64,000 nucleotides of DNA from DATHWB01 sp040905965. GTDB taxonomy: Bacteria; Actinomycetota; Acidimicrobiia; Spongiisociales; ZC4RG35. The notes beneath the pieces were generated by a model. The model made no database searches. It saw only the letters and a program-made list of their open reading frames with translations, and was not told where the DNA came from. Location of the stretch: positions 55,877 through 119,876 of the forward strand of contig JBBDQP010000058.1 of assembly GCA_040905965.1 (NCBI GenBank). Reading direction: 5' to 3'. Below are positions 52,851 to 63,078 of this stretch, one piece after another. How positions within the stretch are numbered: the stretch's first letter is position 1; each line of letters starts with the position of its first letter. Position numbers and translations under genes: made by a program.

Positions 52851-53110
52851 TTACGTGTTGAGGATGACGACCGGACACGGTGCGTTCCGGGCGAGGTACT
52901 CCACCCGGGGCGGGATGACCCACTCTCCGGGATCAACCCGGAGAGAAGGGAAGGGCCGAGAATCACATCGGCCAGGATCTCGCCCACCACGGTGGGCTGG
53001 CCAAGACGTTGAGACACCCACCCGAAGGCGCGCGCCGCAACCAAAAGGACCGCCACCTGGACCACGAGTGCGAGCAGGTCGGAGTGTGGGGCGGCGCTGA
53101 ACGTCTCCAC
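52851..53110 (-). pseudogene. Remnant of a CPA2-type cation/proton antiporter with internal deletion
   Basis: GTG 53110, with SD AAGGAG, begins a good antiporter N-terminus (VQVAVLLVAARAFGWVSQRL, GQPTVVGEILADVILGPSLL, SGLIPE). The sequence then changes reading frame by one and reads RVEYLARNAPCPVVILNT and a stop at 52851-52853, which looks like the end of a C-terminal universal-stress-type domain. Most of the transporter is missing. The junction lies at a perfect inverted repeat. An intact but different CPA2 antiporter lies at 54.9 kb. Confidence 0.6.
52923..52945. repeat. 9-bp perfect inverted repeat at the deletion junction
   Basis: CTCTCCGGG (52923-52931), ATCAA, CCCGGAGAG (52937-52945). 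It sits exactly where the antiporter remnant loses its homology, consistent with hairpin-mediated deletion or a terminator hairpin. Confidence 0.6.
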
Positions 53111-53214
53111 CTGTCTGTTCTCCTTCCTCGGTCGCCTTGGGGGTTAGCTGTCGGGCTCGGGCTGGAAGGTGCCCTACCCGGACCGACTGGATCGGTTACC
53201 GGGATTCGCCCCGT

Positions 53215-53228
53215 GGATCATTTGATCC
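53215..53228. repeat. Small palindrome GGATCA-TT-TGATCC
   Basis: Perfect 6-bp arms in the 202-bp gap between the antiporter remnant and the TetR gene. It may be an operator of the lost antiporter. Nothing else stands out in 53111-53298. Confidence 0.3.
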
Positions 53229-53298
53229 GATTGGGTTCCCCCACCGGCCATGTGACCGGTTCGGCGGTTGCGCCAGAACGCGAACAGCGGTTGGTGAC

Positions 53299-53314
53299 GA
53301 CCCGTACGCGGGTC
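53299..53314 (-). terminator. Hairpin at the end of the TetR gene
   Basis: GACCCG/CGGGTC with a 4-nt loop, overlapping the TetR stop codon. There is no U-tract, so it is a weak terminator candidate at best. Confidence 0.25.
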
Positions 53315-53903
53315 AGGTGCGATCGAGTCCAGCCACCATCGACGCCATGAGACCTGCCGCCTCCACTGGGTCCAGGCCCTGATCGTCGAGGGTCTGCCAC
53401 GCCCGAAAGTCGATCGCATGACCGACAGCAACGACATGAGCGCGGTCCGACCAGCCCTCGACCAGGGTCTCGTGGGTTTCGACAACAACCGCCTTCATCA
53501 TCTCTCCGACGAACGCAGGAGTCACGGCGATGTCGCGATAGCTGTTCGAGAGCATCTGCCGATTTTCCTCGTAGTAGCGATACAGATCGACCAGCGCCGT
53601 CAGTAGACGAGCGGCCGGGTCGTCGATGGTGTGCCAGTCGTGGGTTCTCGGCCAAGGATGACGCGCCATCCAATGGCTGGTGCAGGCGGCGAAGATCGCC
53701 TCCTCGTCTTCGAAGTGGCGATACACCGTTGACCGCTGAACACCTGCGACCTCAGCGATAGCCGACACGGTTGTGTGGGCCGGGCCAACCGAACCGTGGA
53801 GTTCGACGGCTGCCTCGACGATCCGGCGGCGCGTCTCTTCCATCTCCTGCTGCCGCTTGCGCATCCGATAGGTGCGGGTGGTGCTGTCATCCCGGGTCGT
53901 CAT
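53313..53903 (-). CDS. TetR/AcrR family transcriptional regulator
   Basis: 196 aa. The HTH is RRRIVEAAVELHGSVGPAHTTVSAIAEVAGVQRSTVYRHFEDEEAIFAACTSHW; the C-terminal ligand domain is all helical. It is divergent from the unknown gene at 54027 and should repress it (and the cupin) plus itself. ATG 53903 is chosen; 53915 is an alternative. Confidence 0.92.
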   Translation of the reverse strand: MTTRDDSTTRTYRMRKRQQEMEETRRRIVEAAVELHGSVGPAHTTVSAIAEVAGVQRSTVYRHFEDEEAIFAACTSHWMARHPWPRTHDWHTIDDPAARLLTALVDLYRYYEENRQMLSNSYRDIAVTPAFVGEMMKAVVVETHETLVEGWSDRAHVVAVGHAIDFRAWQTLDDQGLDPVEAAGLMASMVAGLDRT

Positions 53904-53937
53904 GCAATCCATCATACAGCAGTGTTCGATAAAAGTC

Positions 53938-53967
53938 TTGACATGGGAACCCCGGTTGTCGTACGTT
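53938..53967 (+). promoter_or_regulatory. Sigma-A-type promoter of the TetR-controlled operon
   Basis: Consensus -35 TTGACA (53938-53943), an 18-bp spacer and -10 TACGTT (53962-53967). This is one of the few full -35/-10 promoters in the window. The A+T-richer leader after it (TATTTCACAGGACAGTTATG region) is where a TetR operator may lie. Confidence 0.6.
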
Positions 53968-54026
53968 GTATTTCACAGGACAGTTATGTACGGTCAAATA
54001 GCGGCTAAATATCGGAAAGGATGACC

Positions 54027-54326
54027 ATGTTTCACCACAACGTCCTCGATCGGCCCTTGCTTGCGCATCGCCCGTTCGTCACGAACTTCACGGTCCTGGT
54101 GGTCGATGGAAACGGAATTGAGGTGGCGGGCGAGCCCGTGACGATTTCGTTCCTCGACGCCCAGCACGGCGTCCACTCCGCCTCAGCGGTCACGGACAGC
54201 AACGGCAGGGCCCACGTCGTCGAGACGCACGAGAACGAACCGCAATCGGTCGCGATCGACGCCGCAGACGAGTCGACCGGCCCACTCACCCCCCGACCCG
54301 GCGCAATGGTCGTGGTCGAGGTCTGA
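54027..54326 (+). CDS. Small beta-rich protein of unknown function (transthyretin/Ig-like pattern)
   Basis: 99 aa. After a ~20-residue lead (HHNVLDRPLLAHRPFVTN) it reads as a beta-sandwich: FTVLVVDGNGIEVAGEPVTI, HSASAVTDSNGRAHVVETHE, then closing strands. VVDGNG...VTDSNGRA resembles carboxypeptidase-regulatory/transthyretin-like domains. There is no signal peptide. ATG 54027 is 6 nt from GGAAAGG, whereas ATG 54021 directly abuts the SD. It precedes a cupin gene by 30 bp. Confidence 0.7.
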   Translation: MFHHNVLDRPLLAHRPFVTNFTVLVVDGNGIEVAGEPVTISFLDAQHGVHSASAVTDSNGRAHVVETHENEPQSVAIDAADESTGPLTPRPGAMVVVEV

Positions 54327-54356
54327 GCAGAAACCCCCAAAGAAGGGAACCAGCCA

Positions 54357-54893
54357 ATGAGCTTCCTGAACCTGAGCCTCGCCCATCCGGTGGCGCGAGC
54401 AGATGAAACCGCCACCGGCCAGTTGGTGGCCATGGGAGCCCGATTCGTGATGGACGGTGGCGACGCCGACGGGCGATTCGGGCTGATCGAACACCCGATC
54501 GTTCCGCGCGGACTCGCTGCGCCGATGCACCTCCACACCCGAGAGGACGAGTACTCGTTCATCCTTGAAGGTCGCTGGGGCTTCCAGTTGGGTGACGAGG
54601 TCGTATACGGGGAGCCCGGCGACCTGGTGTTCAAGCCCCGCAACGTATGGCATGCGTTCTGGAATGCCTCCGACCAGCCGGCGCGACTGCTGGAGATCAT
54701 CTCCCCGTCGGGTTTCGAGCACTACTTCGTGGAGTTGTCAGAACTCTTTCGCACTCACGGCCCAGATCGCCCCGACCTGTTCGTCGAACTCAACGCCCGA
54801 TACGGATTGGAGATGGACTTCGAATCCATCGAAGGTCTCGTTGCGGCTCACGGATTGGTAGCGAGCGGCGCCGAGGCAACTGCGTCGTCCTGA
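54357..54893 (+). CDS. Cupin-domain protein (quercetinase-like)
   Basis: 178 aa. The first cupin motif is PMHLHTREDEYSFILEGRWGF, and the second is the GDLVFKPRNVWHAFWN segment, giving the His-His-Glu-His metal set. A ~50-residue helical tail follows. It could be a dioxygenase or sugar-binding cupin; the substrate is unknown. SD AAGGGA. It is part of the TetR-controlled operon with the unknown protein. Confidence 0.87.
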   Translation: MSFLNLSLAHPVARADETATGQLVAMGARFVMDGGDADGRFGLIEHPIVPRGLAAPMHLHTREDEYSFILEGRWGFQLGDEVVYGEPGDLVFKPRNVWHAFWNASDQPARLLEIISPSGFEHYFVELSELFRTHGPDRPDLFVELNARYGLEMDFESIEGLVAAHGLVASGAEATASS

Positions 54894-54938
54894 CCGAATC
54901 GCGGATCCCGGGCTTCTCCGGAAATCCCGCGACACCAG

Positions 54939-56084
54939 TCAGCTGATCGCGGGCTTTCCGAGCACACGAGCGACGATCGGCCCCATCGTGGCCATCACGA
55001 GGATGTAGCCGGCGGCGATCGGTCCGAGGCCTTCCGCCACGCCGGCCGAGACCCCGAGCCCCGCAATCACGATGGAGAACTCGCCCCTGGCGACCAGGGC
55101 GGCGCCGGTCCGGCGGCGACCCCGAGAGCCGATTCCGGCGGCCTTGGCCGCCCACCATCCGCTGGCGAACTTCGTGGCGCCGGTCACCAGCGCGAGCGCG
55201 ACGACGACCAAGGCGACCGAAGGCAACTGGCGCGGGTCGATCGAAAGCCCGAAAAACACGAAAAAGACAGCTGCGAAGAGATCTCGCAGCGGAGTCAGGA
55301 GGCCCTTCGCATGGTGGGCGGCCTCTCCCGACACGCCGATACCCACGAGGAATGCGCCGACGGCGGCCGACACATGGATCTGCTCTGCCGCGCCCGCCAC
55401 CAGCAGAGTGATCCCGAGCACGGTGAGGAGGTTGACCTCGTCCGAGGACGACAACGCCATCCGAGACAGACGATCCCCGTGCCGCGAGGCGACGATGATG
55501 ATCACGACCACTGCGGTGAGCGCCGCCAGTATCGAACCTGTCGCCGACAGGACCGTGCCACCGACTGCGACCGCCCCGAGTACGGGGAGCAGCACCGCCA
55601 TCGCCAGATCCTCGAAGACGAGTATCGACAGCACGACCGGAGTCTCCCGGTTGGCGGTCCACCCGAGGTCGCCGAGAAGCTTGGCGACGACCCCGGACGA
55701 GGAGATGTAGGTCACGCCTCCCAGGTAGAGCGAGCCGAGCGGTCCGAATCCGAGCAGCAGGCCGGCGGCGTATCCCGGCGTGAAATTCAGAAACAGATCG
55801 ACAAAGCCGGCCCGAGCGCTCGTCTTCATGCCGGCGACGAGCTCGTCTGCGGAGTACTCGAGTCCGAGCATGACCAGCAGCAGAATCACGCCGAACTCTG
55901 CACCGGTGTCGATGAACTCCTCGGATGTGACCAGCGGTACCAGGCCGCCGTCGCCGAATGCGAGGCCACCGAGCAGGTAGAACGGTATCGGCGAGAGCCC
56001 GTACCGAACCGCGACCCGGGCCATCACCCCCAACAGGAGGACGACGGCGCCGAGCTCCAAGAACAGGAGCGCCGTTTGACTCAC
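54939..56084 (-). CDS. khtU: K+/H+ antiporter membrane subunit (CPA2, KhtU-like)
   Basis: 381 aa, about 12 hydrophobic segments. GVTYISSSGVVAKLLGDLGW, ILVFEDLAMAVLLPVL and AAVGAFLVGIGVSG match Kef/CPA2 antiporters. It follows the KhtT-like gene (2 bp apart), the order found in Bacillus KhtTU, where KhtT gates KhtU for K+ efflux. The start is GTG 56084. Confidence 0.9.
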   Translation of the reverse strand: MSQTALLFLELGAVVLLLGVMARVAVRYGLSPIPFYLLGGLAFGDGGLVPLVTSEEFIDTGAEFGVILLLVMLGLEYSADELVAGMKTSARAGFVDLFLNFTPGYAAGLLLGFGPLGSLYLGGVTYISSSGVVAKLLGDLGWTANRETPVVLSILVFEDLAMAVLLPVLGAVAVGGTVLSATGSILAALTAVVVIIIVASRHGDRLSRMALSSSDEVNLLTVLGITLLVAGAAEQIHVSAAVGAFLVGIGVSGEAAHHAKGLLTPLRDLFAAVFFVFFGLSIDPRQLPSVALVVVALALVTGATKFASGWWAAKAAGIGSRGRRRTGAALVARGEFSIVIAGLGVSAGVAEGLGPIAAGYILVMATMGPIVARVLGKPAIS

Positions 56085-56085
56085 G

Positions 56086-56571
56086 TCAACCGGCGGTGAG
56101 GATCTCGGTCACGGCCTCGATCCCCTTCGGAGTGCCGACCACCACGAGAGTGTCCTCGGCTTCGACATGGAACTCCGGACCGGGAGCCGGGAATGGCGTC
56201 GTGTCGCGAATGACCGCCACGACCGACACCCCGGTCCGGGTCCGGAATCGGGCCTCCCCGATCGTCCGACCGACATACGGGGTTCCGGCATCGACCGTCA
56301 GCCAATCGATGGCGAGGCCCTCGATGGACTGCTGCAATCCGACGAGCTTCTCGACCACCGTCGCCACGCCCATCATCTCGCCGAGCGTGTGAGCTTCATC
56401 GTCGGAGAGATCGAGCGTCATGGCCACGGAGTCGGGTTCGTCCGCGGTACAGACGAACACCTCGCGCCTGCCGCCGCGGTGGTGAACAACGCCGACACGT
56501 TCGCCATCCTCGGTCAGGAACTCGTAACGAACCCCAACTCCGGGCAGCTGGGTCTCCTCGATCTTCACCAT
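56086..56571 (-). CDS. khtT: Antiporter regulatory subunit with RCK_C/TrkA-C domain (KhtT-like)
   Basis: 161 aa. The N-terminal domain VKIEETQLPGVGVRYEFLTEDGERVGVVHHRGGRREVF is the KhtT signature, and the C-terminal RCK_C (about residues 75-160) contains GRTIGEARFRTRTGVSVVAVIR. RCK_C domains of KhtT bind c-di-AMP in Bacillus, so the same is possible here. ATG 56571 has GAGGAG 8 nt upstream. Confidence 0.9.
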   Translation of the reverse strand: MVKIEETQLPGVGVRYEFLTEDGERVGVVHHRGGRREVFVCTADEPDSVAMTLDLSDDEAHTLGEMMGVATVVEKLVGLQQSIEGLAIDWLTVDAGTPYVGRTIGEARFRTRTGVSVVAVIRDTTPFPAPGPEFHVEAEDTLVVVGTPKGIEAVTEILTAG

Positions 56572-56649
56572 CGAACTACTCCTCGTCCGGACAACCGGAC
56601 CATCCTTGCACACTGCACCACTTCATCGGAGTCCGCCGAGTGGGGCCGA

Positions 56650-56655
56650 TATCGT
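56650..56655 (+). promoter_or_regulatory. -10 hexamer TATCGT, 7 nt before ATG 56663
   Basis: Leaderless layout; selects ATG 56663 over the upstream in-frame ATG 56606. Confidence 0.5.
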
Positions 56656-56662
56656 GCCGCCG

Positions 56663-57277
56663 ATGTGGGACGTCATCGTCGGAGGCCTGGTTGCGGGATA
56701 CGCCATCGCGATTCCGGTGGGTGCCATCGCGGTGCTGATCGTCAACACCGCAATGCGGTGTGGGTTCGGGTGCGGAGCAAGCGCGGGGGCGGGCGCAGCC
56801 ACGGCAGACCTCCTCTACGCGCTGGTGGCTGCCACGGCCGGAACCGCCGCCGCCAGGGTCTTGGCGCCGTGGGAGAACCAGATCCGGCTGGTGTCGGGTC
56901 TCATCCTGCTGGGCCTTGCTGCCAACGGTCTGATCGCGCTCCGCAAGAAGCCAGACATCGCAGGCGAGGCTTTCACCGTGAGGAGAGGCGAGCTGGCGCT
57001 CACATATGGACGATTCCTCGGGCTGACCGTGATCAACCCGATGACCGTCGTCTACTTCGGAACCGTCGTTCTGGGCGCAGGGGTAGGCCGCGCCCTCAGC
57101 TTCGCCGAGGCCGGGCTTTTCGCAGTCGCCGCATTCGCCGCCTCGTTGTCGTGGCAGACGCTCCTGGCCGGCATCGGTGCATTGGCCCGCAAGGGGTTAC
57201 CCCCGGCATTCCGAACCGCCACGACCATCGTCGGGAATCTCTTCATCGTCGCAGTCGCCATTCGAATCATGGTCTGA
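56663..57277 (+). CDS. LysE/RhtB family exporter
   Basis: 204 aa, about six membrane helices. AIAIPVGAIAVLIVNTAMRCGFGCGASAGAGAATADLLYA is the LysE-type N-terminal half, and TVINPMTVVYF is the conserved NP motif. It probably exports amino acids or similar small molecules. A GFGCGASAGAGAA segment replaces the usual GxxxG stretch. Confidence 0.85.
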   Translation: MWDVIVGGLVAGYAIAIPVGAIAVLIVNTAMRCGFGCGASAGAGAATADLLYALVAATAGTAAARVLAPWENQIRLVSGLILLGLAANGLIALRKKPDIAGEAFTVRRGELALTYGRFLGLTVINPMTVVYFGTVVLGAGVGRALSFAEAGLFAVAAFAASLSWQTLLAGIGALARKGLPPAFRTATTIVGNLFIVAVAIRIMV

Positions 57278-57311
57278 CCGCCTGCCCCGGTCCCGACCCA
57301 CGCCCCACCGG

Positions 57312-57317
57312 TAGGCT
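57312..57317 (+). promoter_or_regulatory. -10 hexamer TAGGCT, 9 nt before ATG 57327
   Basis: Short or absent leader for the GAF kinase-NarL regulator pair. Confidence 0.35.
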
Positions 57318-57326
57318 CGACCGAGG

Positions 57327-58610
57327 ATGACCGATCTCACCGCACATCCGGCCGACATCGAAAGCCGGCACCAACTCGAGGCCCTCCACCGGCTTTCGAT
57401 CGAGCTGTCCGGACTGCGCGACGTCGACTCGGTCCTCGACGTCGCCCTCCGCCACTGCCTCGACCTGACCGGGTCACAGTTCGGGTTCATCGGTCTCGGC
57501 GGAGTCCATCCCGAGGCGATGGAGATCGCCGCCATCCATGGATTTCATCCCGCCCCTGACTTCTTTCAGCGTCATCGCCTGATCCCTCTGCGGCCAAACG
57601 TCTTCGCGAACGCCGTGATCGAAAACCGGCCTGTCAGATCGGTCGACGCCCGGATCGATCCCAAACGGGTCGGACAGCCTGCCGGCCACCCGCCCGTCGC
57701 CACGTTCCTCGGGGTGCCCCTCCGGCTCAGCGACAAGCCGATCGGGATGATCGGCCTCGCCAACCGGCCGGAGCCGTACACCGACGACCACGAGCGACTG
57801 CTCCTCACCTATGCAGGGCAAGTTGCGATCATCATCGACAACGCCCAACTCTACGAACGGCTCGAACGGGCCAACGAGGATCTAGAGCGGACAATCGAAG
57901 AGCGCACTGCCCAACTGCGAGCGACCGGAGCGGAACTCGCCGAGAAGGCCGCCGAACTCGGGCGCGCCCTGACCGAAACCGTCGACGCCCAAGAACAGGA
58001 GCGCCAACGCATCGCCCGGGACTTGCACGACGGAATCAACCAACTCCTGATCGGGGCGATGCTCGAACTCACCTCGGGACGCCGCCGAGTCGAGCGCGGG
58101 GCGATGGACGACTCCTTCGCCGCCTTCGAAGCAGCCCAGGAGTTGTTACGAAGGGTTGAGTCGGAGATCCGGCGCGTCGTTCACGACCTGCATCCCCAGG
58201 TGCTGGAAGGGCTCGGTCTGGTCGCCGCCAGTCGCCGGTTGCTGGACGAGTTCGCCGGTCAGTCAGGCATCGACTGCGAGATCTCGATCTCCGGCGACCT
58301 GGGACGACTTCCGGCGCGCATCGAGGTGTGCGCCTACCGGATCCTGCAGGAGTCGGTGCACAACATCGCCATCCACGCCCAGGCGACCGCGGTCTCGGTC
58401 CGACTGGAGTTGGAGGGCGACCAGGTCGTCATGGAGATCAGCGACGACGGGCGCGGATTCGACCCGGACTCCACCGTGAGTGCGACCAACGGGCATCTCG
58501 GGCTGCGCAGCATGCGGCAGCGGGCCGAGATGCTGAACGGGCGCTTCCACATCGAGTCCAGGCCGGGGAACGGAACGACGGTGCACGTGCTGCTCCCGCT
58601 CGGCTCATGA
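57327..58610 (+). CDS. GAF-domain sensor histidine kinase (NarL/HisKA_3 type)
   Basis: 427 aa, cytosolic. The GAF domain (about residues 15-170; SQFGFIGLGGVHPEAMEIAAIHGFHP and LGVPLRLSDKPIGMIGLANR) is followed by a coiled coil, the HisKA_3 phospho-His in RIARDLHDGINQLL, and HATPase with ISDDGRGFD and GHLGLRSMRQRAEML. No heme-binding His/Cys pattern is obvious. It is coupled by ATGA to the response regulator and lies directly upstream of the CO dehydrogenase operon, so it may sense CO status, redox or energy. Confidence 0.9.
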   Translation: MTDLTAHPADIESRHQLEALHRLSIELSGLRDVDSVLDVALRHCLDLTGSQFGFIGLGGVHPEAMEIAAIHGFHPAPDFFQRHRLIPLRPNVFANAVIENRPVRSVDARIDPKRVGQPAGHPPVATFLGVPLRLSDKPIGMIGLANRPEPYTDDHERLLLTYAGQVAIIIDNAQLYERLERANEDLERTIEERTAQLRATGAELAEKAAELGRALTETVDAQEQERQRIARDLHDGINQLLIGAMLELTSGRRRVERGAMDDSFAAFEAAQELLRRVESEIRRVVHDLHPQVLEGLGLVAASRRLLDEFAGQSGIDCEISISGDLGRLPARIEVCAYRILQESVHNIAIHAQATAVSVRLELEGDQVVMEISDDGRGFDPDSTVSATNGHLGLRSMRQRAEMLNGRFHIESRPGNGTTVHVLLPLGS

Positions 58611-59239
58611 CGAGCGCAACAATCCTGATCGTCGACGACCACCCGGTCGTCCGCACCGGACTCAAGAGCCTGCTCTCGAACTACAGCCACCTGACGGTGG
58701 CCGGCGAGGCGGGGACCGCAGAGGAGGCGATCGAGGCGTATCGACAGCTCGACCCCGACGTCGTCCTGCTCGACATTCGACTCGGCAGCGGTTCGGGTCT
58801 CCAGGTGCTGGACGAACTCCTCGACCTCGATCCCGACGCCCGGGTCCTGATGCTCAGCTCATTCGACGACGAGGAGTACCTCACGCGGAGCCTCAGGACC
58901 GGCGCGGCCGGGTACATCCTCAAGGTCGACTCGGACGAGATGCTCGTCAACGCCATCGAAGCGGTCGCAACCGGCGGTCGGGTCCTCGGACCCCACATGG
59001 CGCACTGGCTCGTCGAGAAACTCGACGGACAGCCGGCTGACCGCTCCGAGGACTTCGACGACGTGGACCGCGAGATCCTCGGCGCCCTCGCGGAGGGTGC
59101 GTCCAACTCGGACATCGCTGCCCGTCTCTTCATCAGTGATTCCACCGTGAAGCGTCGGGTCCGCTCGATATTCGATCGACTCGGGGCCAACCGGCGGGCG
59201 GAGGCCGTCGCAGAAGCCGTTCGGCGCCGACTCGTCTGA
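58607..59239 (+). CDS. NarL/LuxR-type response regulator
   Basis: 210 aa. The receiver is TILIVDDHPVVRTGLKSLL, with the phospho-Asp in VVLLDIRLGSGSG and the Lys in GYILKVDSDE. The C-terminal LuxR HTH reads LAEGASNSDIAARLFISDSTVKRRVRSIFDRLGANRRAEA. It overlaps the kinase by 4 bp. It probably controls the adjacent cox operon. Confidence 0.92.
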   Translation: MTSATILIVDDHPVVRTGLKSLLSNYSHLTVAGEAGTAEEAIEAYRQLDPDVVLLDIRLGSGSGLQVLDELLDLDPDARVLMLSSFDDEEYLTRSLRTGAAGYILKVDSDEMLVNAIEAVATGGRVLGPHMAHWLVEKLDGQPADRSEDFDDVDREILGALAEGASNSDIAARLFISDSTVKRRVRSIFDRLGANRRAEAVAEAVRRRLV

Positions 59240-59243
59240 CTGG

Positions 59244-59281
59244 TGACCCTTTCAGGTCAGATGAGCGACCCGAAAGGGTCA
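59244..59281. repeat. 10-bp perfect inverted repeat between the regulator and coxM
   Basis: TGACCCTTTC (59244-59253) and GAAAGGGTCA (59272-59281), loop 18 nt; a competing TGACC/GGTCA pairing exists inside the left half (59244-59259). It is either the terminator of the two-component genes or the regulator's site upstream of coxM (84 bp before its start). Confidence 0.5.
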
Positions 59282-59364
59282 TCAGATTGACCCACAGCCA
59301 GCCCGCCGTCGCTCATCTCGGCCACCTACCTTCAGAGGAGGAACCCCGGCCCGGGAGGTCAACG

Positions 59365-60234
59365 GTGTATCCAGCACCATTCCAGTACTCGGCCCCGACG
59401 ACGATCGACGAGACAGTGTCGTTGCTCGCCGAGATCGGAGACGAAGGGAGGGTACTGGCGGGTGGCCAGAGCCTGCTCCCGATGATGAAGCTGCGTCTCG
59501 CAGCGCCAGCCCACCTCGTGGACATCAACGGAGTGTCGGGACTGTCCGACATCACCGCCAACGGCCACCTCGAGATCGGCGCACTCGTGCGTCACGCCGA
59601 CGTGGTCGACAACGCAACCGTCGCCTCGGCCAGTCCCCTCATCGCGGCAACCGCGCCCTGGGTCGCCGACCCGCTCGTGAGGAATCGCGGAACCGTCTGC
59701 GGCTCGATCGCCCACTGCGACCCGGAGGGCGACTGGAACTCCGTGATGCTGGCCCTCGGCGCAGAGGTCGTCGCCTACGGCCCGGACGGCGAGCGAATCA
59801 TCCCGATCGCAGACTTCGTCGTCGACTTCTTCACCAATTCCCTGCGCGCAGGAGAGATGGTGAAGGCGGTCCGGGTTCCGACCGCCGATTCCCGGACGGG
59901 CGGCGCCTACCTCAAGTTGGAACGGAAGATCGGCGACTACGCCACGGTCGGAGTTGCCACCAGTCTGAGACTCGGCGAGGACGGCAAGATCAGCGAAGCC
60001 GGCGTCGGGCTGACGAGCGTCGCATCCAAGAACCTCAAGGCAGTCGCGGCCGAGGCCATGCTCGTCGGCAACGAACCGTCCGCCGCTCTCTTCGCCGAGG
60101 CGGCCGAGTCGGCAGCCGCGGCAGCAGACCCCACCTCCGATGTGCGGGGACCCGCCGACTACAAGCGGGCAGTCGTGAAGTCCTACGTCGAACGAGGACT
60201 CAACCAGTGCATGACCCAGATCAGGGAGGGCTGA
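59365..60234 (+). CDS. coxM: Aerobic CO dehydrogenase medium (FAD-binding) subunit
   Basis: 289 aa. It has the FAD-binding VLAGGQSLLPMMKLRLA and RNRGTVCGSIAHCDPEGDW motifs of molybdenum-hydroxylase FAD subunits. It passes electrons from the iron-sulfur subunit to the quinone pool. GTG 59365 has SD GGGAGGT 6 nt upstream; the ORF from 59287 adds residues that look non-coding. Order M-S-L is that of form I CO dehydrogenases. Confidence 0.93.
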   Translation: MYPAPFQYSAPTTIDETVSLLAEIGDEGRVLAGGQSLLPMMKLRLAAPAHLVDINGVSGLSDITANGHLEIGALVRHADVVDNATVASASPLIAATAPWVADPLVRNRGTVCGSIAHCDPEGDWNSVMLALGAEVVAYGPDGERIIPIADFVVDFFTNSLRAGEMVKAVRVPTADSRTGGAYLKLERKIGDYATVGVATSLRLGEDGKISEAGVGLTSVASKNLKAVAAEAMLVGNEPSAALFAEAAESAAAAADPTSDVRGPADYKRAVVKSYVERGLNQCMTQIREG

Positions 60235-60703
60235 TGCAGATCACCGTGACCATCAACGGAACGAACAGGACGGCGGACGCGGAACCCCGCACGCTGCTCG
60301 TCGACTTCATCCGCACCAACCTGGGCATGACAGGTACCCACATCGGATGCGACACGACGTCGTGCGGCGCATGCACGGTCATCCTCGACGGCAAGCCAGT
60401 CAAGTCGTGCACCATCCTGGCGGCCCAGGCCAACGGCCACGAGGTGCGGACTGTGGAGGGGCTGAAGCAGAACGGTTCCCTGCACCCGATCCAGGCGGCA
60501 TTCAAAGAACACCACGGCCTGCAGTGCGGATTCTGCACCCCGGGCATGATGCTGGTCGGCGCCGCCCTCATCGAAGACAACCCGGACGCCACCGAAGACG
60601 AGATCCGGTGGGAGCTCAGCGGGAACATCTGTCGCTGCACCGGATACAAGAACATCGTGACCGCCATCCAGGCTGCAGGCGCACAGGTGAAGGAGACATC
60701 AGC

Positions 60704-60707
<4 letters not shown>
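60234..60707 (+). CDS. coxS: Aerobic CO dehydrogenase small (2Fe-2S) subunit
   Basis: 157 aa. The plant-type 2Fe-2S site is CDTTSCGACTV...C and the second cluster is CGFCTPGM...CRCTGY, as in CoxS/XdhA-type subunits. ATG 60234 overlaps coxM by 1 bp (TGATG), with GGGAGGG as SD; it overlaps coxL by ATGA. Confidence 0.95.
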
Positions 60708-63076
<2,369 letters not shown>

Positions 63077-63078
63077 GC

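Noticed and set aside
52793..53110. Treating the antiporter remnant as an intact 105-aa gene
   Set aside because: After SGLIPE the open frame turns into low-complexity Ser/Arg residues, while the neighbouring frame carries a recognisable protein end, so it is a decayed gene.
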